Shown: positions 1 through 8,386, numbered from the stretch's first letter. The stretch: 64,000 nt of DNA from Aestuariibaculum suncheonense (GCF_014596935.1 NZ_JACVXC010000003.1:186001-250000), one strand, 5' to 3'. Notes: generated by a model not told the origin, from the sequence alone. Numbers and translations: made by a program.

Positions 1-2
1 GG

Positions 3-458
3 AACACCGAAGAGGGTGAACAAATTCAGTTAAGGGACTTAAAAGGAAAAACTCTGGTTATGGTAATGATTTACACCTCATGTAAAGCAGCCTGCCCACG
101 TTTGGTGGCCGATATGCGTAATATTGAGGCTAAAATTCCGGATGACAAAATGGATCAGCTTAACTTTGCGTTAATCAGTATCGATCCTGAAACAGATACG
201 CCAGAGCGCCTAAAAGCCTTTGCGATTGAAAATTATATGGATGAACCACAATGGACGTTCCTTCAAGGTACTGAATCCGGTGTTCGCGAATTCGCAAATG
301 TGCTGGCGGTTAAATACAAACAAATTTCGCCAATAGATTTTTCGCATTCAAACATTATAAGTGTTTTTAATCCGCAAGGCGAATTAATGCATCAGCAGGA
401 AGGTTTAGGGGTTGACAACAATGAAACCATAGAAACAATTCTCCAATTAATTCACTAA
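3..458 (+). CDS. SCO1/SenC family copper chaperone, 5'-truncated by window edge
   Basis: The frame is open from the first bases of the window, so the N-terminus lies upstream and the first ATG at position 60 is internal. The visible part carries the SCO signature TSCKAACP (CxxxCP copper-binding pair) and a downstream histidine in FSHSNIISVF, which together bind copper in this thioredoxin-fold family. SCO proteins deliver copper to the CuA site of cytochrome oxidase or related copper enzymes in the periplasm. It ends 10 bases before the convergent gene that follows. Because nitrogen-oxide genes follow, a copper enzyme such as a nitrite or nitrous oxide reductase could lie just upstream, but that is inference and outside the window. 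Confidence 0.85.
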   Translation, partial: NTEEGEQIQLRDLKGKTLVMVMIYTSCKAACPRLVADMRNIEAKIPDDKMDQLNFALISIDPETDTPERLKAFAIENYMDEPQWTFLQGTESGVREFANVLAVKYKQISPIDFSHSNIISVFNPQGELMHQQEGLGVDNNETIETILQLIH

Positions 459-467
459 TACTTTTGT

Positions 468-1661
468 TTACATATAAATTCTCTTTCCCTTGGTTTTGCC
501 TACATGTAATAGTATCAATAAAATTCCTAAGGGCAACAGGACACTGAATAAAAACAACAACAAATAATAGTTTGAAATTAATCCCATACCAAGGTAAAAT
601 CTACAACCTTGGATTAATAAAATAACTTCAGTTAAAACAAAGCCTGAAAGAAAACAGTACAGCCCTAATTTTAATAGAACAGAAGAGTTCTGTTTACTAA
701 AAAGAAATGCAAAAAGAAAACCTGTAATCACTCCCAGCATCACTAAATGAATAAAACCGATAACAAAATTACGATGCATAAACACGGCTTCAGAGAATTC
801 AGGAATTAGCGTGACTCCTTGTAGAAGAGTTTTCAGAATAAAACAAAACACACTAAAATAATACAGCGTAACGATGAGTTTAGATTGTGTTTTCAAAGCA
901 TTATTTAATTCCAACTTTATGAGTTTCAAAAATAAGTACAGAGTTATTAATTGTAGTAAAACCCCAAATACATTTATATAAATTAAGATGGGGTGCGGAG
1001 CAAACCATTGTACAGGCAAAGCAAAAGTAAGTACGGTTGATACGACTAATAATTTGAAAAAGTTTTTAAACCGTCTGGAATCTTCAATCTTTAAAATATG
1101 GAACAAGAGAGCCAGGACGGCAATTAAAAACCAACCGTTAAATTGAAAGTGCAAAAAAAACTGAATAGCAATTTGGTAAAACGCTGAAGCCTGACCTAAC
1201 AAACCTACCGCTGGACCCAAACACCACACTCCTACTGTAGAAATCAGCATAAATATTAAAGCTGCTTTTAGTAATAATTGGGAGGTAGCTGATGTTACCT
1301 TATGGTGTTTCCAAACTAAAGAAACAAAATAATATGAGCAAAAAATATGAAGGGTTGAAAACGTTATGGAAACAGCCGCGTAGCCCTGAACAGGAAAACT
1401 AAGCATCATACCAACAACTGCAATTTCGGTTACCCAGAATAATTTATTATAAATCGATTTTTTATCGGGAATAAAATAATGAACAATAAAAGTATACAAC
1501 ATTAAATACATCCAACCTAACATAGCTACATGAGAATGTGCGTGCGTTAAAAACCGGTAGTTTAATCCAATGGATTCTAAAAAGGAATAACGAAGCGCCA
1601 AACCCATTAAGGCGGCAATTAAAAAATTTATCAGGCAAATGATAATCAGTTTTTTGGGCAT
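468..1661 (-). CDS. Polytopic membrane protein, haem-copper oxidase subunit I-like / NnrS-like
   Basis: The 397-residue protein is almost entirely hydrophobic, with roughly 11-12 predicted membrane segments. It has histidine-rich helix motifs: HAHSHVAMLGW near residues 40-50, HFQFNGW in the middle and HRNFVIGFIHLVMLG near residue 300. These resemble the haem-binding helices of haem-copper oxidases (compare HGHTALFGVYG in the neighbouring NO reductase), although the protein is shorter than a catalytic subunit I. It lies downstream of ric and norB on the same strand, so a role in nitric oxide metabolism or tolerance is likely. It could be an NnrS-type or COX1-like accessory protein. The family assignment is by motif only; the biochemical role is unknown. 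Confidence 0.55.
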   Translation of the reverse strand: MPKKLIIICLINFLIAALMGLALRYSFLESIGLNYRFLTHAHSHVAMLGWMYLMLYTFIVHYFIPDKKSIYNKLFWVTEIAVVGMMLSFPVQGYAAVSITFSTLHIFCSYYFVSLVWKHHKVTSATSQLLLKAALIFMLISTVGVWCLGPAVGLLGQASAFYQIAIQFFLHFQFNGWFLIAVLALLFHILKIEDSRRFKNFFKLLVVSTVLTFALPVQWFAPHPILIYINVFGVLLQLITLYLFLKLIKLELNNALKTQSKLIVTLYYFSVFCFILKTLLQGVTLIPEFSEAVFMHRNFVIGFIHLVMLGVITGFLFAFLFSKQNSSVLLKLGLYCFLSGFVLTEVILLIQGCRFYLGMGLISNYYLLLFLFSVLLPLGILLILLHVGKTKGKRIYM

Positions 1662-1686
1662 AAGAATATATAAAGTTCTTAAAATT

Positions 1687-1730
1687 AGGAAATCCTATAC
1701 TGTTTCATGATAAACAACATAGGATTTCTG
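1687..1730 (-). terminator. Inverted repeat between ric and the haem-copper-like gene
   Basis: A perfect 10-base inverted repeat (GAAATCCTAT at 1689-1698, ATAGGATTTC at 1719-1728) with a 20-base loop lies in the 95-base gap after ric. On the minus strand it is followed by CTAATTTTAAG, a poor T-tract, so it may be a weak terminator, an attenuator or a protein-binding palindrome. Confidence 0.35.
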
Positions 1731-1756
1731 TACAACAATTAATTTAAAGATCTATA

Positions 1757-2479
1757 CTAACAAAATCTACTTTCCAGTTTTTCTGCCGCCGGAAATAAGA
1801 TGTTATTCTCTAAATGGATATGTAAATGCAAGTCTTCTTCAAACTCCTGAAGCATTGCAAATGTTACTCGGTATGTATTACAGGCATCGGCAGGAGGCGT
1901 GTAATTACCTGTAATTTCAGCAATTTTTCTAAAACGCACACCTTCATTATCGTGTTCCTGCATCATCATGGCTATAGGGTTTCTTACCGTGCCAAAACCA
2001 GGAGCTTCCACAGCAGTTTGTTTCAGTTCAGCATTTACTAATTTTTTAACAAAAGGAAAGAGAACAAGTTCTTCCTTTTTCATATGCTGCGCCAATTCTC
2101 CTGCCGATGCGGTAAACAACTCGTTTACTTCAAAAAGCTCAGGATGTCTTTCACCATGTACTCGGCATAACTTATCTAAAAACTGCTTTAAAATTGGTGT
2201 TTTTTCTTCTACATAACGGTGATGTTTTTTTTCAATATAATCTACAAGTAAATCTAAAGGCCATGATTTATAATCGGTGGTTTGATTGCCTTGTGTGTTT
2301 AAAACCTGCTCTAAACGATGCACCAATTCACTGGTTTCAATGGCATTTTTTTCACATACATCTTCCAAAGTTCTATTGCCTCTACAGCAAAAATCGATGC
2401 CATATTGCGTAAAAACTGCAGCTGTTCTAAAATCTTCTGCTACAAATTCTCCTACTTGTTTTTGTGTTATTGTACTCAT
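1757..2479 (-). CDS. ric: Iron-sulfur cluster repair di-iron protein Ric (ScdA/YtfE)
   Basis: This 240-residue protein has the two-domain Ric layout. The N-terminal ScdA_N domain (about residues 5-60) contains the invariant Cys31-Cys32 pair in GIDFCCRG. A hemerythrin-like four-helix domain follows, with histidines in KKHHRYVEEK, RVHGERHPEL, QHMKKEE, MQEHDNEG and HLHIHLENNILFP that would form the di-iron site. The family is cytoplasmic and repairs Fe-S clusters damaged by nitric oxide or oxidants. The start lies 11 bases after the norB stop, so the two are almost certainly cotranscribed, coupling NO removal with repair of NO damage. The length is normal for the family and no defect is seen. 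Confidence 0.93.
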   Translation of the reverse strand: MSTITQKQVGEFVAEDFRTAAVFTQYGIDFCCRGNRTLEDVCEKNAIETSELVHRLEQVLNTQGNQTTDYKSWPLDLLVDYIEKKHHRYVEEKTPILKQFLDKLCRVHGERHPELFEVNELFTASAGELAQHMKKEELVLFPFVKKLVNAELKQTAVEAPGFGTVRNPIAMMMQEHDNEGVRFRKIAEITGNYTPPADACNTYRVTFAMLQEFEEDLHLHIHLENNILFPAAEKLESRFC

Positions 2480-2490
2480 AATATCTATTA

Positions 2491-4737
2491 TTAATTGTTC
2501 TTTGTTATTTTATTTTTTAAAGTTAAATCGAATACAAACCAACAGGTTGTAACGATACCTACTGCGAAAATGACATCTCCAATAGTTCTCAGCCATTTTA
2601 ATGTAATCATGGTCGGGTCTTGCATTAATTCTGATGAACGTGCATACCACATACCGTGTTCAATACTTTCTACGGCTTGCCAGATTCCTATAGGTAGTAA
2701 ACTCAGTAAAGCCATACCTAATAATCCTAAGTTTAACGACCAGAATGTAATTTTTAACAACTTATTGTTCCAGGCTACATTTCTGTATAAACTGCGCAAT
2801 ACAAACAACATTAAACCGATGCCCAGCATACCGTAAACTCCGAATAAAGCCGTATGTCCATGTAATGGCGTGGTGTTTAAACCTTGAACATAATACAGTG
2901 CAATTGGCGGATTAATGATGAATCCGAAGATACCAGCTCCTAAAAAGTTCCAAAAAGCAACGGCAATCATAAAATAAATCGGCCATTTATAATCTTCCAG
3001 CCATTTAGTAGCTTTTGATAACTTGTAATTGTGATAAGCTTCGTAGCCAATTAAGGTTAACGGAACAACTTCTAAAGCGCTAAACGTGGCGCCTAAAGCC
3101 ATTACAGCTTTTGGTGTTCCGGTAAAATACAGGTGATGAAAGGTTCCTAGAATACCTCCCGACATAAAAATAATGGTCGCCAACAATACATTTAATGTTG
3201 CTGTCTTGGTTTTTAATAATCCTAAACGAACAAATAAAAAGGCGATAACAACGGTTGCAAATACTTCGAAAAAGCCTTCAACCCATAAATGAACAACCCA
3301 CCATCTCCAGTATTCTGCAATTGCCAAATTGGTGTGTCTGCCCCACATTAACCCAGAAGCATAGAAAAGCGCAATGGCACTGCAAGACACTAAAAACATG
3401 ATAATCAAGTTCTTTTCTTCCGTTTTACGTTTTAGAACAGGAAGTAACGGTCTTACCATTAAAGCCAGCCATAAGAACAAGCCAATTAATAAAAATATTT
3501 GCCAGAACCTTCCAAGATCAACATATTCATAGCCTTGATGACCAAACCAGAAATTGTTAACCAGATTTAACTTTTGCATCACCCCAAACCATTGTCCGGC
3601 CATAGACCCTAAAACAATAATTAAAAGCGCAATAAATAAGAAGTTAACACCGAATTTCTGAAACTTAGGATCTTTTCCTGAAACTGCCGGAGCAATATAC
3701 AATCCTGTAGCTAACCAAGCCGTAGCAATCCAGAAAATAGCCAGTTGCGTATGCCAGGTTCGGGTTACCGAATATGGTAATATTTTGTCTAATGCAAAAC
3801 CATAAAATCCATCTCCTTCAACACCGTAATGCGCGGTTACAATACCTAAAAGCATTTGTAACACCATTAATAAAGTCACTACCCAAAAGTATTTTTTTAC
3901 GAGATGCATACTGGGCGTCATGCCTTGTTTTAACAAAGGATCTTCGGCTGGTGGCGGCAGTGATTGATCTTCCCCAGATTTTACATGATAAAATACCAGC
4001 ACGCCAATACATAAAATAAGTAAGATGATACTAACCCCGGACCAAACCATTAAATCCATAGTAGGTGCATTCCCTACTAAATCGTCGGCAGGCCAGTTGT
4101 GCGTATAACTGACATTACTATCCGGGCGCTCGGTTACCGTGGCCCAGGTTGCCCAAAAGAAAAAGGCATTCATTTTATGCATTTTAGCTTCATCCTTAAT
4201 CGTGTTTACAGGAATCGCATAATCGGTACGAAGTTTATCGAATTTTGGATCGTTAGTGAATAATCCTTTATAATAATCGCTTAGATAATTTATGGCTTCT
4301 ACTCTATTCTCAGAAATGGTAATGGTGTTCGCCGCTTCGTTGTATGTATTTGTTCTTACAGCGTTTTGCAATCTTACTTTTAAAGCGGCCTGTTGTTCTT
4401 CTGTTACGGCTTCATAATTTTTTCTAAAATCATGTTGCGCGTAAATATCTAAAATATAAGTCGCTTCTCTGTGTAGCCAATCGGCCGTCCAGTCTGGAGC
4501 GACATAGGCACCGTGCCCCCATATTGAGCCTACTTCCTGACCTCCTATACTCTGCCAGATATTCTGACCATCTTTAATTTCAGATTCTGTGAAAATAATA
4601 TCCCCATTGGTAGAGACGATAGATTTTGGGATTGGCGGTGATTGTTGATAGATTTCAAAGCCATAGTACCCTAATACGCTAAACGAGCTTATCATTACTG
4701 CTGCAAATAGCAACCAGAGTTTTTTTTCTTTCTTCAT
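2491..4737 (-). CDS. norB: Quinol-dependent nitric oxide reductase, large subunit (qNor)
   Basis: At 748 residues this is the long, single-subunit quinol-type enzyme that reduces 2 NO to N2O at the inner membrane. The N-terminal part after the first membrane helix (residues about 35-215) is the cytochrome-c-like extension without a CxxCH haem motif, typical of qNor. The catalytic part has about 12 helices with the haem and FeB ligand regions: VTRTWHTQLAIFW, WWVVHLWVEGFFEVF with the FeB-associated glutamate, TFHHLYFTGTP and PLHGHTALFGVYG. It heads a probable operon with ric. The 135-base upstream gap contains two copies of a candidate operator, consistent with NO-responsive control by the adjacent Rrf2 protein. 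Confidence 0.95.
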   Translation of the reverse strand: MKKEKKLWLLFAAVMISSFSVLGYYGFEIYQQSPPIPKSIVSTNGDIIFTESEIKDGQNIWQSIGGQEVGSIWGHGAYVAPDWTADWLHREATYILDIYAQHDFRKNYEAVTEEQQAALKVRLQNAVRTNTYNEAANTITISENRVEAINYLSDYYKGLFTNDPKFDKLRTDYAIPVNTIKDEAKMHKMNAFFFWATWATVTERPDSNVSYTHNWPADDLVGNAPTMDLMVWSGVSIILLILCIGVLVFYHVKSGEDQSLPPPAEDPLLKQGMTPSMHLVKKYFWVVTLLMVLQMLLGIVTAHYGVEGDGFYGFALDKILPYSVTRTWHTQLAIFWIATAWLATGLYIAPAVSGKDPKFQKFGVNFLFIALLIIVLGSMAGQWFGVMQKLNLVNNFWFGHQGYEYVDLGRFWQIFLLIGLFLWLALMVRPLLPVLKRKTEEKNLIIMFLVSCSAIALFYASGLMWGRHTNLAIAEYWRWWVVHLWVEGFFEVFATVVIAFLFVRLGLLKTKTATLNVLLATIIFMSGGILGTFHHLYFTGTPKAVMALGATFSALEVVPLTLIGYEAYHNYKLSKATKWLEDYKWPIYFMIAVAFWNFLGAGIFGFIINPPIALYYVQGLNTTPLHGHTALFGVYGMLGIGLMLFVLRSLYRNVAWNNKLLKITFWSLNLGLLGMALLSLLPIGIWQAVESIEHGMWYARSSELMQDPTMITLKWLRTIGDVIFAVGIVTTCWFVFDLTLKNKITKNN

Positions 4738-4765
4738 AATAGTTATTCTTGTTTTAAATTTAATT

Positions 4766-4783
4766 TCGGATAATTTTGTCTTA
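4766..4783 (-). promoter_or_regulatory. Candidate Rrf2/NsrR-type operator, norB-proximal copy
   Basis: The plus strand reads TCGGATAATTTTGTCTTA; the minus strand reads TAAGACAAAATTATCCGA. The core is an imperfect GATAA-TT-TTATC palindrome (one mismatch), about 30 bases upstream of the norB start. A second, better copy lies 71 bases further upstream. Function is inferred from repetition and position only. Confidence 0.45.
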
Positions 4784-4836
4784 TTTGTGATTAAAAAATA
4801 TATTAATAAAGTTTTATGTATCTAATTTTATTTAAT

Positions 4837-4854
4837 TCGGATAATTTTATCTTT
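4837..4854 (-). promoter_or_regulatory. Candidate Rrf2/NsrR-type operator, norB-distal copy
   Basis: The plus strand reads TCGGATAATTTTATCTTT, containing the perfect palindrome GATAA-TT-TTATC at 4840-4851. It repeats the site at 4766-4783 almost base for base, on the same strand. It sits about 100 bases upstream of norB and 20 bases beyond the stop codon of the Rrf2 gene. Confidence 0.45.
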
Positions 4855-4872
4855 TTTGAAGGTAAATTTTTT

Positions 4873-5307
4873 TTAACGCCGTAAAAAGGTATCTCCTTCT
4901 TTAATATCTAACGCTAAATCTTCCAGATTTGTGGATTCTAACATGCTTTTAAGTTGCTCTCTCACGATTTTAAACTTATCGTGCATCGGGCAAGGACGAT
5001 CTTCATCGCAGGCATGCAAACCAAGGCCGCAACCTCTGTAAATACTATCGCCATCAATGGCATCAACAATATCAGCTAACTTAATATCTTTAATTCTGTT
5101 TTTATCGATTTCAAAACCACCATAAGCCCCTTTAACAGATTGAATAACGTTATGTCTTACCAATGCCTGCAAAATTTTGGCGGTAAACGCTTGAGGGGAA
5201 TCAATTTCTGCCGCTATTTCTTTGGGACTCACTCGTCTGCCCTCAAAAGAATTAAGTGCTATAAAAATGGATGCTCTAATACCGTATTCACAAGCTTTTG
5301 AAAACAT
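4873..5307 (-). CDS. Rrf2-family Fe-S transcriptional regulator (NsrR/IscR-like)
   Basis: The 144-residue length, the N-terminal winged helix (VSPKEIAAEIDSPQAFTAKIL as recognition region, QSVKGAYGGFEI as wing) and three clustered cysteines (Cys93, Cys100, Cys106; C-x6-C-x5-C) identify an Rrf2 protein with a redox- or NO-sensitive Fe-S cluster. It lies immediately upstream of norB-ric on the same strand, with its own promoter region of 70 bases after the NrfD gene. Repression of norB-ric and nap, relieved by NO, is the simplest model and matches repeated candidate operators upstream of norB, this gene and napD. IscR- or RsrR-like roles cannot be excluded from sequence alone. Confidence 0.88.
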   Translation of the reverse strand: MFSKACEYGIRASIFIALNSFEGRRVSPKEIAAEIDSPQAFTAKILQALVRHNVIQSVKGAYGGFEIDKNRIKDIKLADIVDAIDGDSIYRGCGLGLHACDEDRPCPMHDKFKIVREQLKSMLESTNLEDLALDIKEGDTFLRR

Positions 5308-5348
5308 ATATTGAATTTATAGATGCAAAGATAATAAGAGATTTAAAC

Positions 5349-5366
5349 TAGGACAAATAAGTCTTA
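5349..5366 (-). promoter_or_regulatory. Candidate operator upstream of the Rrf2 gene
   Basis: The plus strand reads AGGACAAATAAGTCTTAA. Its reverse complement (TAAGAC-TTATTT-GTCC) shares the TAAGAC-n6-RTCC pattern with the norB-proximal site (TAAGAC-AAAATT-ATCC). It lies about 42 bases upstream of the rrf2 start codon, fitting autoregulation. Confidence 0.4.
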
Positions 5367-5377
5367 ATTAATTTTTA

Positions 5378-6595
5378 TTATTTTTTAAATTTAATTTTTC
5401 CTAATTCGATATTAATGGCTGTTTTGGCTAATATGGTAAACACAAAAGCGCCTAATGCCCAGATCCCGAGGGTAACTCCTATTTCAATTCCTGTTGGTGT
5501 ATACTCGGCTATTTTACCATAAGGTCCGGGAATGAATCCTGGAACGATTAAACCAAACCCTTTTTCAATCCATATTGCTATAAACAACATAAAACATGAA
5601 AGGTATAAAATTTTAAAATTATTTCTGAGTTTATGAAAGGTTAACAATACCGTAGCTAAAACATTTAAAGGTATGGCTGTCCATATCCAAGGTAATAGAG
5701 CTGTTTTTCCATGAAGTCCAAAAAACAGATAATACGCGCTTTCACTATGATGCGTTGGCGCATAAAACTCTTTAAACAATTCACTAACCAGCATAATTAA
5801 ATTAATTTGAGCTGCAACAGTTACTACCAAAGCTATTTTTTTAATGGTTTTATCCTGAATATTGAATGCTGAAAAGTTTCTAATAATAGCCAAAACTAAA
5901 ATAATTAACGCCGGTCCGGCTGCAAAAGCTGAGGCTAAAAACCGAGGTCCTAAAAGTGCGTTATTCCAAAACGGACGTGCCTGTAACCCTTGATACAAAA
6001 AGGCGGTTACTAAGTGAATTCCAACTGCCCAGAAAACGGATAAAATAGCTCCCGGAACATAAACCTTAGATTTCGCTTCTTTTCCCTGATAATGTCTGAA
6101 CAAAATATAAAACGGAATGGTAATGTTTAAAAACAGATAACCGTTAAGCACTATAACATCCCAGGTAAGCATAGAATTCGGGAAATTAAAAACACCAATG
6201 CCAGGAATCATGTGCCATAATACAGAAGGACCTCCCATATCGGCCACAACAAAAGCCAAACACATAATTAGGGCGGCTACTGCAAGTCCCTCTCCTATTA
6301 AAACTGCCTGCTTAAAATCGATATCCTTTAAAACGTAAGTCGGCATTACTAGCATCACAGCTGCTGCAGCTACCCCTACCAAAAAGGTGAAATTTGATAT
6401 ATACAACCCCCAACTTACGCGATCGGTCATTCCGGTAACGCTTAGTCCTTCTTCCAGTTGGATAGAATAACAATACATGCCGATTAACATAATCAAGGTA
6501 AGTGATGCCATCCAGATATGATACCTGAGCGAACCGTGTGTTATAACATCTAAACTGTCTTTAACTAAGCTTTTAAAAACTTTTAATCGTCCCAT
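5378..6595 (-). CDS. NrfD/PsrC-family membrane quinol dehydrogenase subunit
   Basis: This 405-residue integral membrane protein has about 10 helices and the NrfD/PsrC style (VSWGLYISNFTFLVGVAAAAV near the N-terminus, MGGPSVLWHMIPG, LLPWIWTAIPLN). The family exchanges electrons between the quinone pool and a partner ferredoxin subunit on the periplasmic side. It is the last gene of the nap operon, 13 bases after the four-cluster Fe-S protein, so the two should form an NrfCD-type module. With no NapC or NapGH nearby, this module most likely oxidises quinol and feeds the nitrate reductase through the tetrahaem cytochrome upstream. Membership in the family is secure; the electron route is inference. 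Confidence 0.85.
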   Translation of the reverse strand: MGRLKVFKSLVKDSLDVITHGSLRYHIWMASLTLIMLIGMYCYSIQLEEGLSVTGMTDRVSWGLYISNFTFLVGVAAAAVMLVMPTYVLKDIDFKQAVLIGEGLAVAALIMCLAFVVADMGGPSVLWHMIPGIGVFNFPNSMLTWDVIVLNGYLFLNITIPFYILFRHYQGKEAKSKVYVPGAILSVFWAVGIHLVTAFLYQGLQARPFWNNALLGPRFLASAFAAGPALIILVLAIIRNFSAFNIQDKTIKKIALVVTVAAQINLIMLVSELFKEFYAPTHHSESAYYLFFGLHGKTALLPWIWTAIPLNVLATVLLTFHKLRNNFKILYLSCFMLFIAIWIEKGFGLIVPGFIPGPYGKIAEYTPTGIEIGVTLGIWALGAFVFTILAKTAINIELGKIKFKK

Positions 6596-6608
6596 TAGTT
6601 CATTAATA

Positions 6609-7718
6609 TTAATCCATGAAATACCAAAACTTAGGTTCGGTACCCAAATCTTCTTTTAACCTAAATACTTTTTTATTTTCCAACACCCATCTGATTGTAC
6701 TGTTGGGGTCGAGTAAGTTTCCAAAGATTCTGGCTCCGGTTGGGCAGGCTTCAACACATGCCGGATTTTTTCCCGCTCGGGAACGTTGTACGCAAAAGGT
6801 ACATTTTTCCATAACACCCTTTTTACGCATGCGGTTACCTAAATAATGCTGATTATGATTGATTTCGGCTTCAGGAACTTCGGGCTTTTTCCAGTTAAAG
6901 CGTCTGCCATCATACGGGCAAGCCGCCATACAATATCTGCAACCAACACACCAATCGTAATCAACCACCACCAAACCATCATCTTCTCTCCAGGTCGCTT
7001 GTACCGGACAAACTTCAACGCAAGGCGGATTGTCACAATGAAAACATTGCGTGCCCATATAAAAATGGCCTTCAGCAGGAACTTCATGGTAATAATTATC
7101 GTCTGCTTCACCAAAATCCAGACCTCTGCCGTCTTTCATTTCGTGAATTCTTATGTATTGCATTTGCGAATCACGATCCTGATTGTTTTCTTCTACACAG
7201 GCGTTCACACAATCCATATACCCCTGACATTTTGATATATTAAAGGCATAACCAAACAAAACATCTTCATTTGCATTTTTTGAAGACATATTTATTTTCT
7301 TACCGGTTCTAAGTTCATAGGAACGCATTAATCGGTCTACCGTGCCTTTTTTCTCATCATCGGTCATTAGTTTGTAATTGCCTTTAAATTGCTCTTCCCA
7401 ATCTATCTGAGCTTTCTCTTTGGTTTCATCGCCAGTTAGCATACTACACGAAGTACTTACGGCCCCTGCCCCAATAAGCAAACTAGCTGTTAACTTTTTA
7501 AAGGCGGTACGTCTATCCATTTTAACATCGAAAACCTGTTCAAAACCGTCTTTGGTTCTTTCGCCCCCAATAGATTTTATCTTGGAATCGGTATTTGGAA
7601 TAGGATTTGAATTATGAGAACCACAACCTCCGGAACTCTTTCCGCAACCACAAGTTGTTTCATTAGAAACTTTACGATTTAGATTTAAAGAAAACCACTT
7701 TTTATTTTTATCACCCAT
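6609..7718 (-). CDS. Four-cluster ferredoxin subunit (NrfC/PsrB-like), twin-arginine motif
   Basis: Residues 160-330 hold four ferredoxin motifs: C164-C170-C174, C225/C228/C233/C237, C257/C260/C263/C267 and C306/C309/C321/C325, as in NrfC, PsrB and other electron-transfer subunits. In the first motif the expected second cysteine is Tyr167 (CQGYMDC), so that site may hold a [3Fe-4S] cluster or be altered. A twin-arginine-like motif DRRTAFKK with a hydrophobic stretch ends in a lipobox-like TSC at residue 91, but it is preceded by an unusual 68-residue leader with a cysteine/glycine patch (CGCGKSSGGCG, 23-33). It is followed by the NrfD-like subunit and preceded by a tetrahaem cytochrome. The likely role is relaying electrons between the membrane subunit and NapAB. 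Confidence 0.87.
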   Translation of the reverse strand: MGDKNKKWFSLNLNRKVSNETTCGCGKSSGGCGSHNSNPIPNTDSKIKSIGGERTKDGFEQVFDVKMDRRTAFKKLTASLLIGAGAVSTSCSMLTGDETKEKAQIDWEEQFKGNYKLMTDDEKKGTVDRLMRSYELRTGKKINMSSKNANEDVLFGYAFNISKCQGYMDCVNACVEENNQDRDSQMQYIRIHEMKDGRGLDFGEADDNYYHEVPAEGHFYMGTQCFHCDNPPCVEVCPVQATWREDDGLVVVDYDWCVGCRYCMAACPYDGRRFNWKKPEVPEAEINHNQHYLGNRMRKKGVMEKCTFCVQRSRAGKNPACVEACPTGARIFGNLLDPNSTIRWVLENKKVFRLKEDLGTEPKFWYFMD

Positions 7719-7756
7719 ACCTTGACTATAATTTTTAAACTATACTTGACGGAAAC

Positions 7757-8386
7757 TTACTCTCGTTCCTGTACTTTTTGAGTATTAAAACGAGCTGGCC
7801 ATCTGCTCTCAAAATGCGGTTTATGTGGATTGTGGCAATTAACACATGTAAACGAGGCTCTTGGAGGAGCCCATCCACCTATACGTTTACCGTGAGCGCC
7901 GCCTTTCCAATCTTCAAATTGCTTGCTATGACATTGAGCACATAAATTATAACTGTTATTAAAATCGATATCGTTTTCGGTTAAACTCCGTAAATTATTC
8001 ATATTATTAGGATTGTGGCAAGTCACACAATTCATCGTATTTTCATTAGCGTGATCTAATTTGATATCCCAATGTGCTTTCTGTAATCCTTCAGTTTGCA
8101 TTTGATTAAGCGGCTTTGAATGACAATCTATACAAGCATAAGATTTAATTTGCCCTTTGCGCTCCGGAATTAAAAAAGTATGTGCGCCTTCAGTAATTTC
8201 AATCGTTCGTGTGCCTTCAATATAAGGCTCTGACGAAACCGACGACCCGTGATATTTCTGTCCTTCCACTTCTATTTTTTCAATAACACCATGATATTCC
8301 CCCTCACCATGTTTACACGACCAGAGTGTTATAAAAAAAACAAAACCAAAAACTAATTTTCTCATACTGTATTTATGGTGTTTCAT
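7757..8386 (-). CDS. Tetrahaem c-type cytochrome lipoprotein of the nap operon
   Basis: Four CxxCH haem-binding motifs occur at residues 85-89, 120-124, 149-153 and 181-185. The N-terminus has a hydrophobic segment ending in LWSC (Cys24), a lipobox, so this is a periplasm-facing lipid-anchored cytochrome. It is not a NapC/NirT protein, which would have one membrane helix directly followed by the haem domain. The conserved tail DWKGGAHGKRIGGW...NCHNPHKP resembles cytochromes found beside NrfCD-like modules. The first ATG overlaps the end of napB by 14 bases; an in-frame ATG at 8365 (Met8) avoids overlap and gives a more normal signal sequence. It probably bridges the ferredoxin/NrfD module and NapB. 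Confidence 0.85.
   Translation of the reverse strand: MKHHKYSMRKLVFGFVFFITLWSCKHGEGEYHGVIEKIEVEGQKYHGSSVSSEPYIEGTRTIEITEGAHTFLIPERKGQIKSYACIDCHSKPLNQMQTEGLQKAHWDIKLDHANENTMNCVTCHNPNNMNNLRSLTENDIDFNNSYNLCAQCHSKQFEDWKGGAHGKRIGGWAPPRASFTCVNCHNPHKPHFESRWPARFNTQKVQERE

Noticed and set aside
6846-7235. A 129-codon open frame antisense to the ferredoxin gene
   Set aside because: It lies entirely opposite a strongly conserved Fe-S coding region, has no domain and no plausible start context; it is a shadow of the minus-strand gene.
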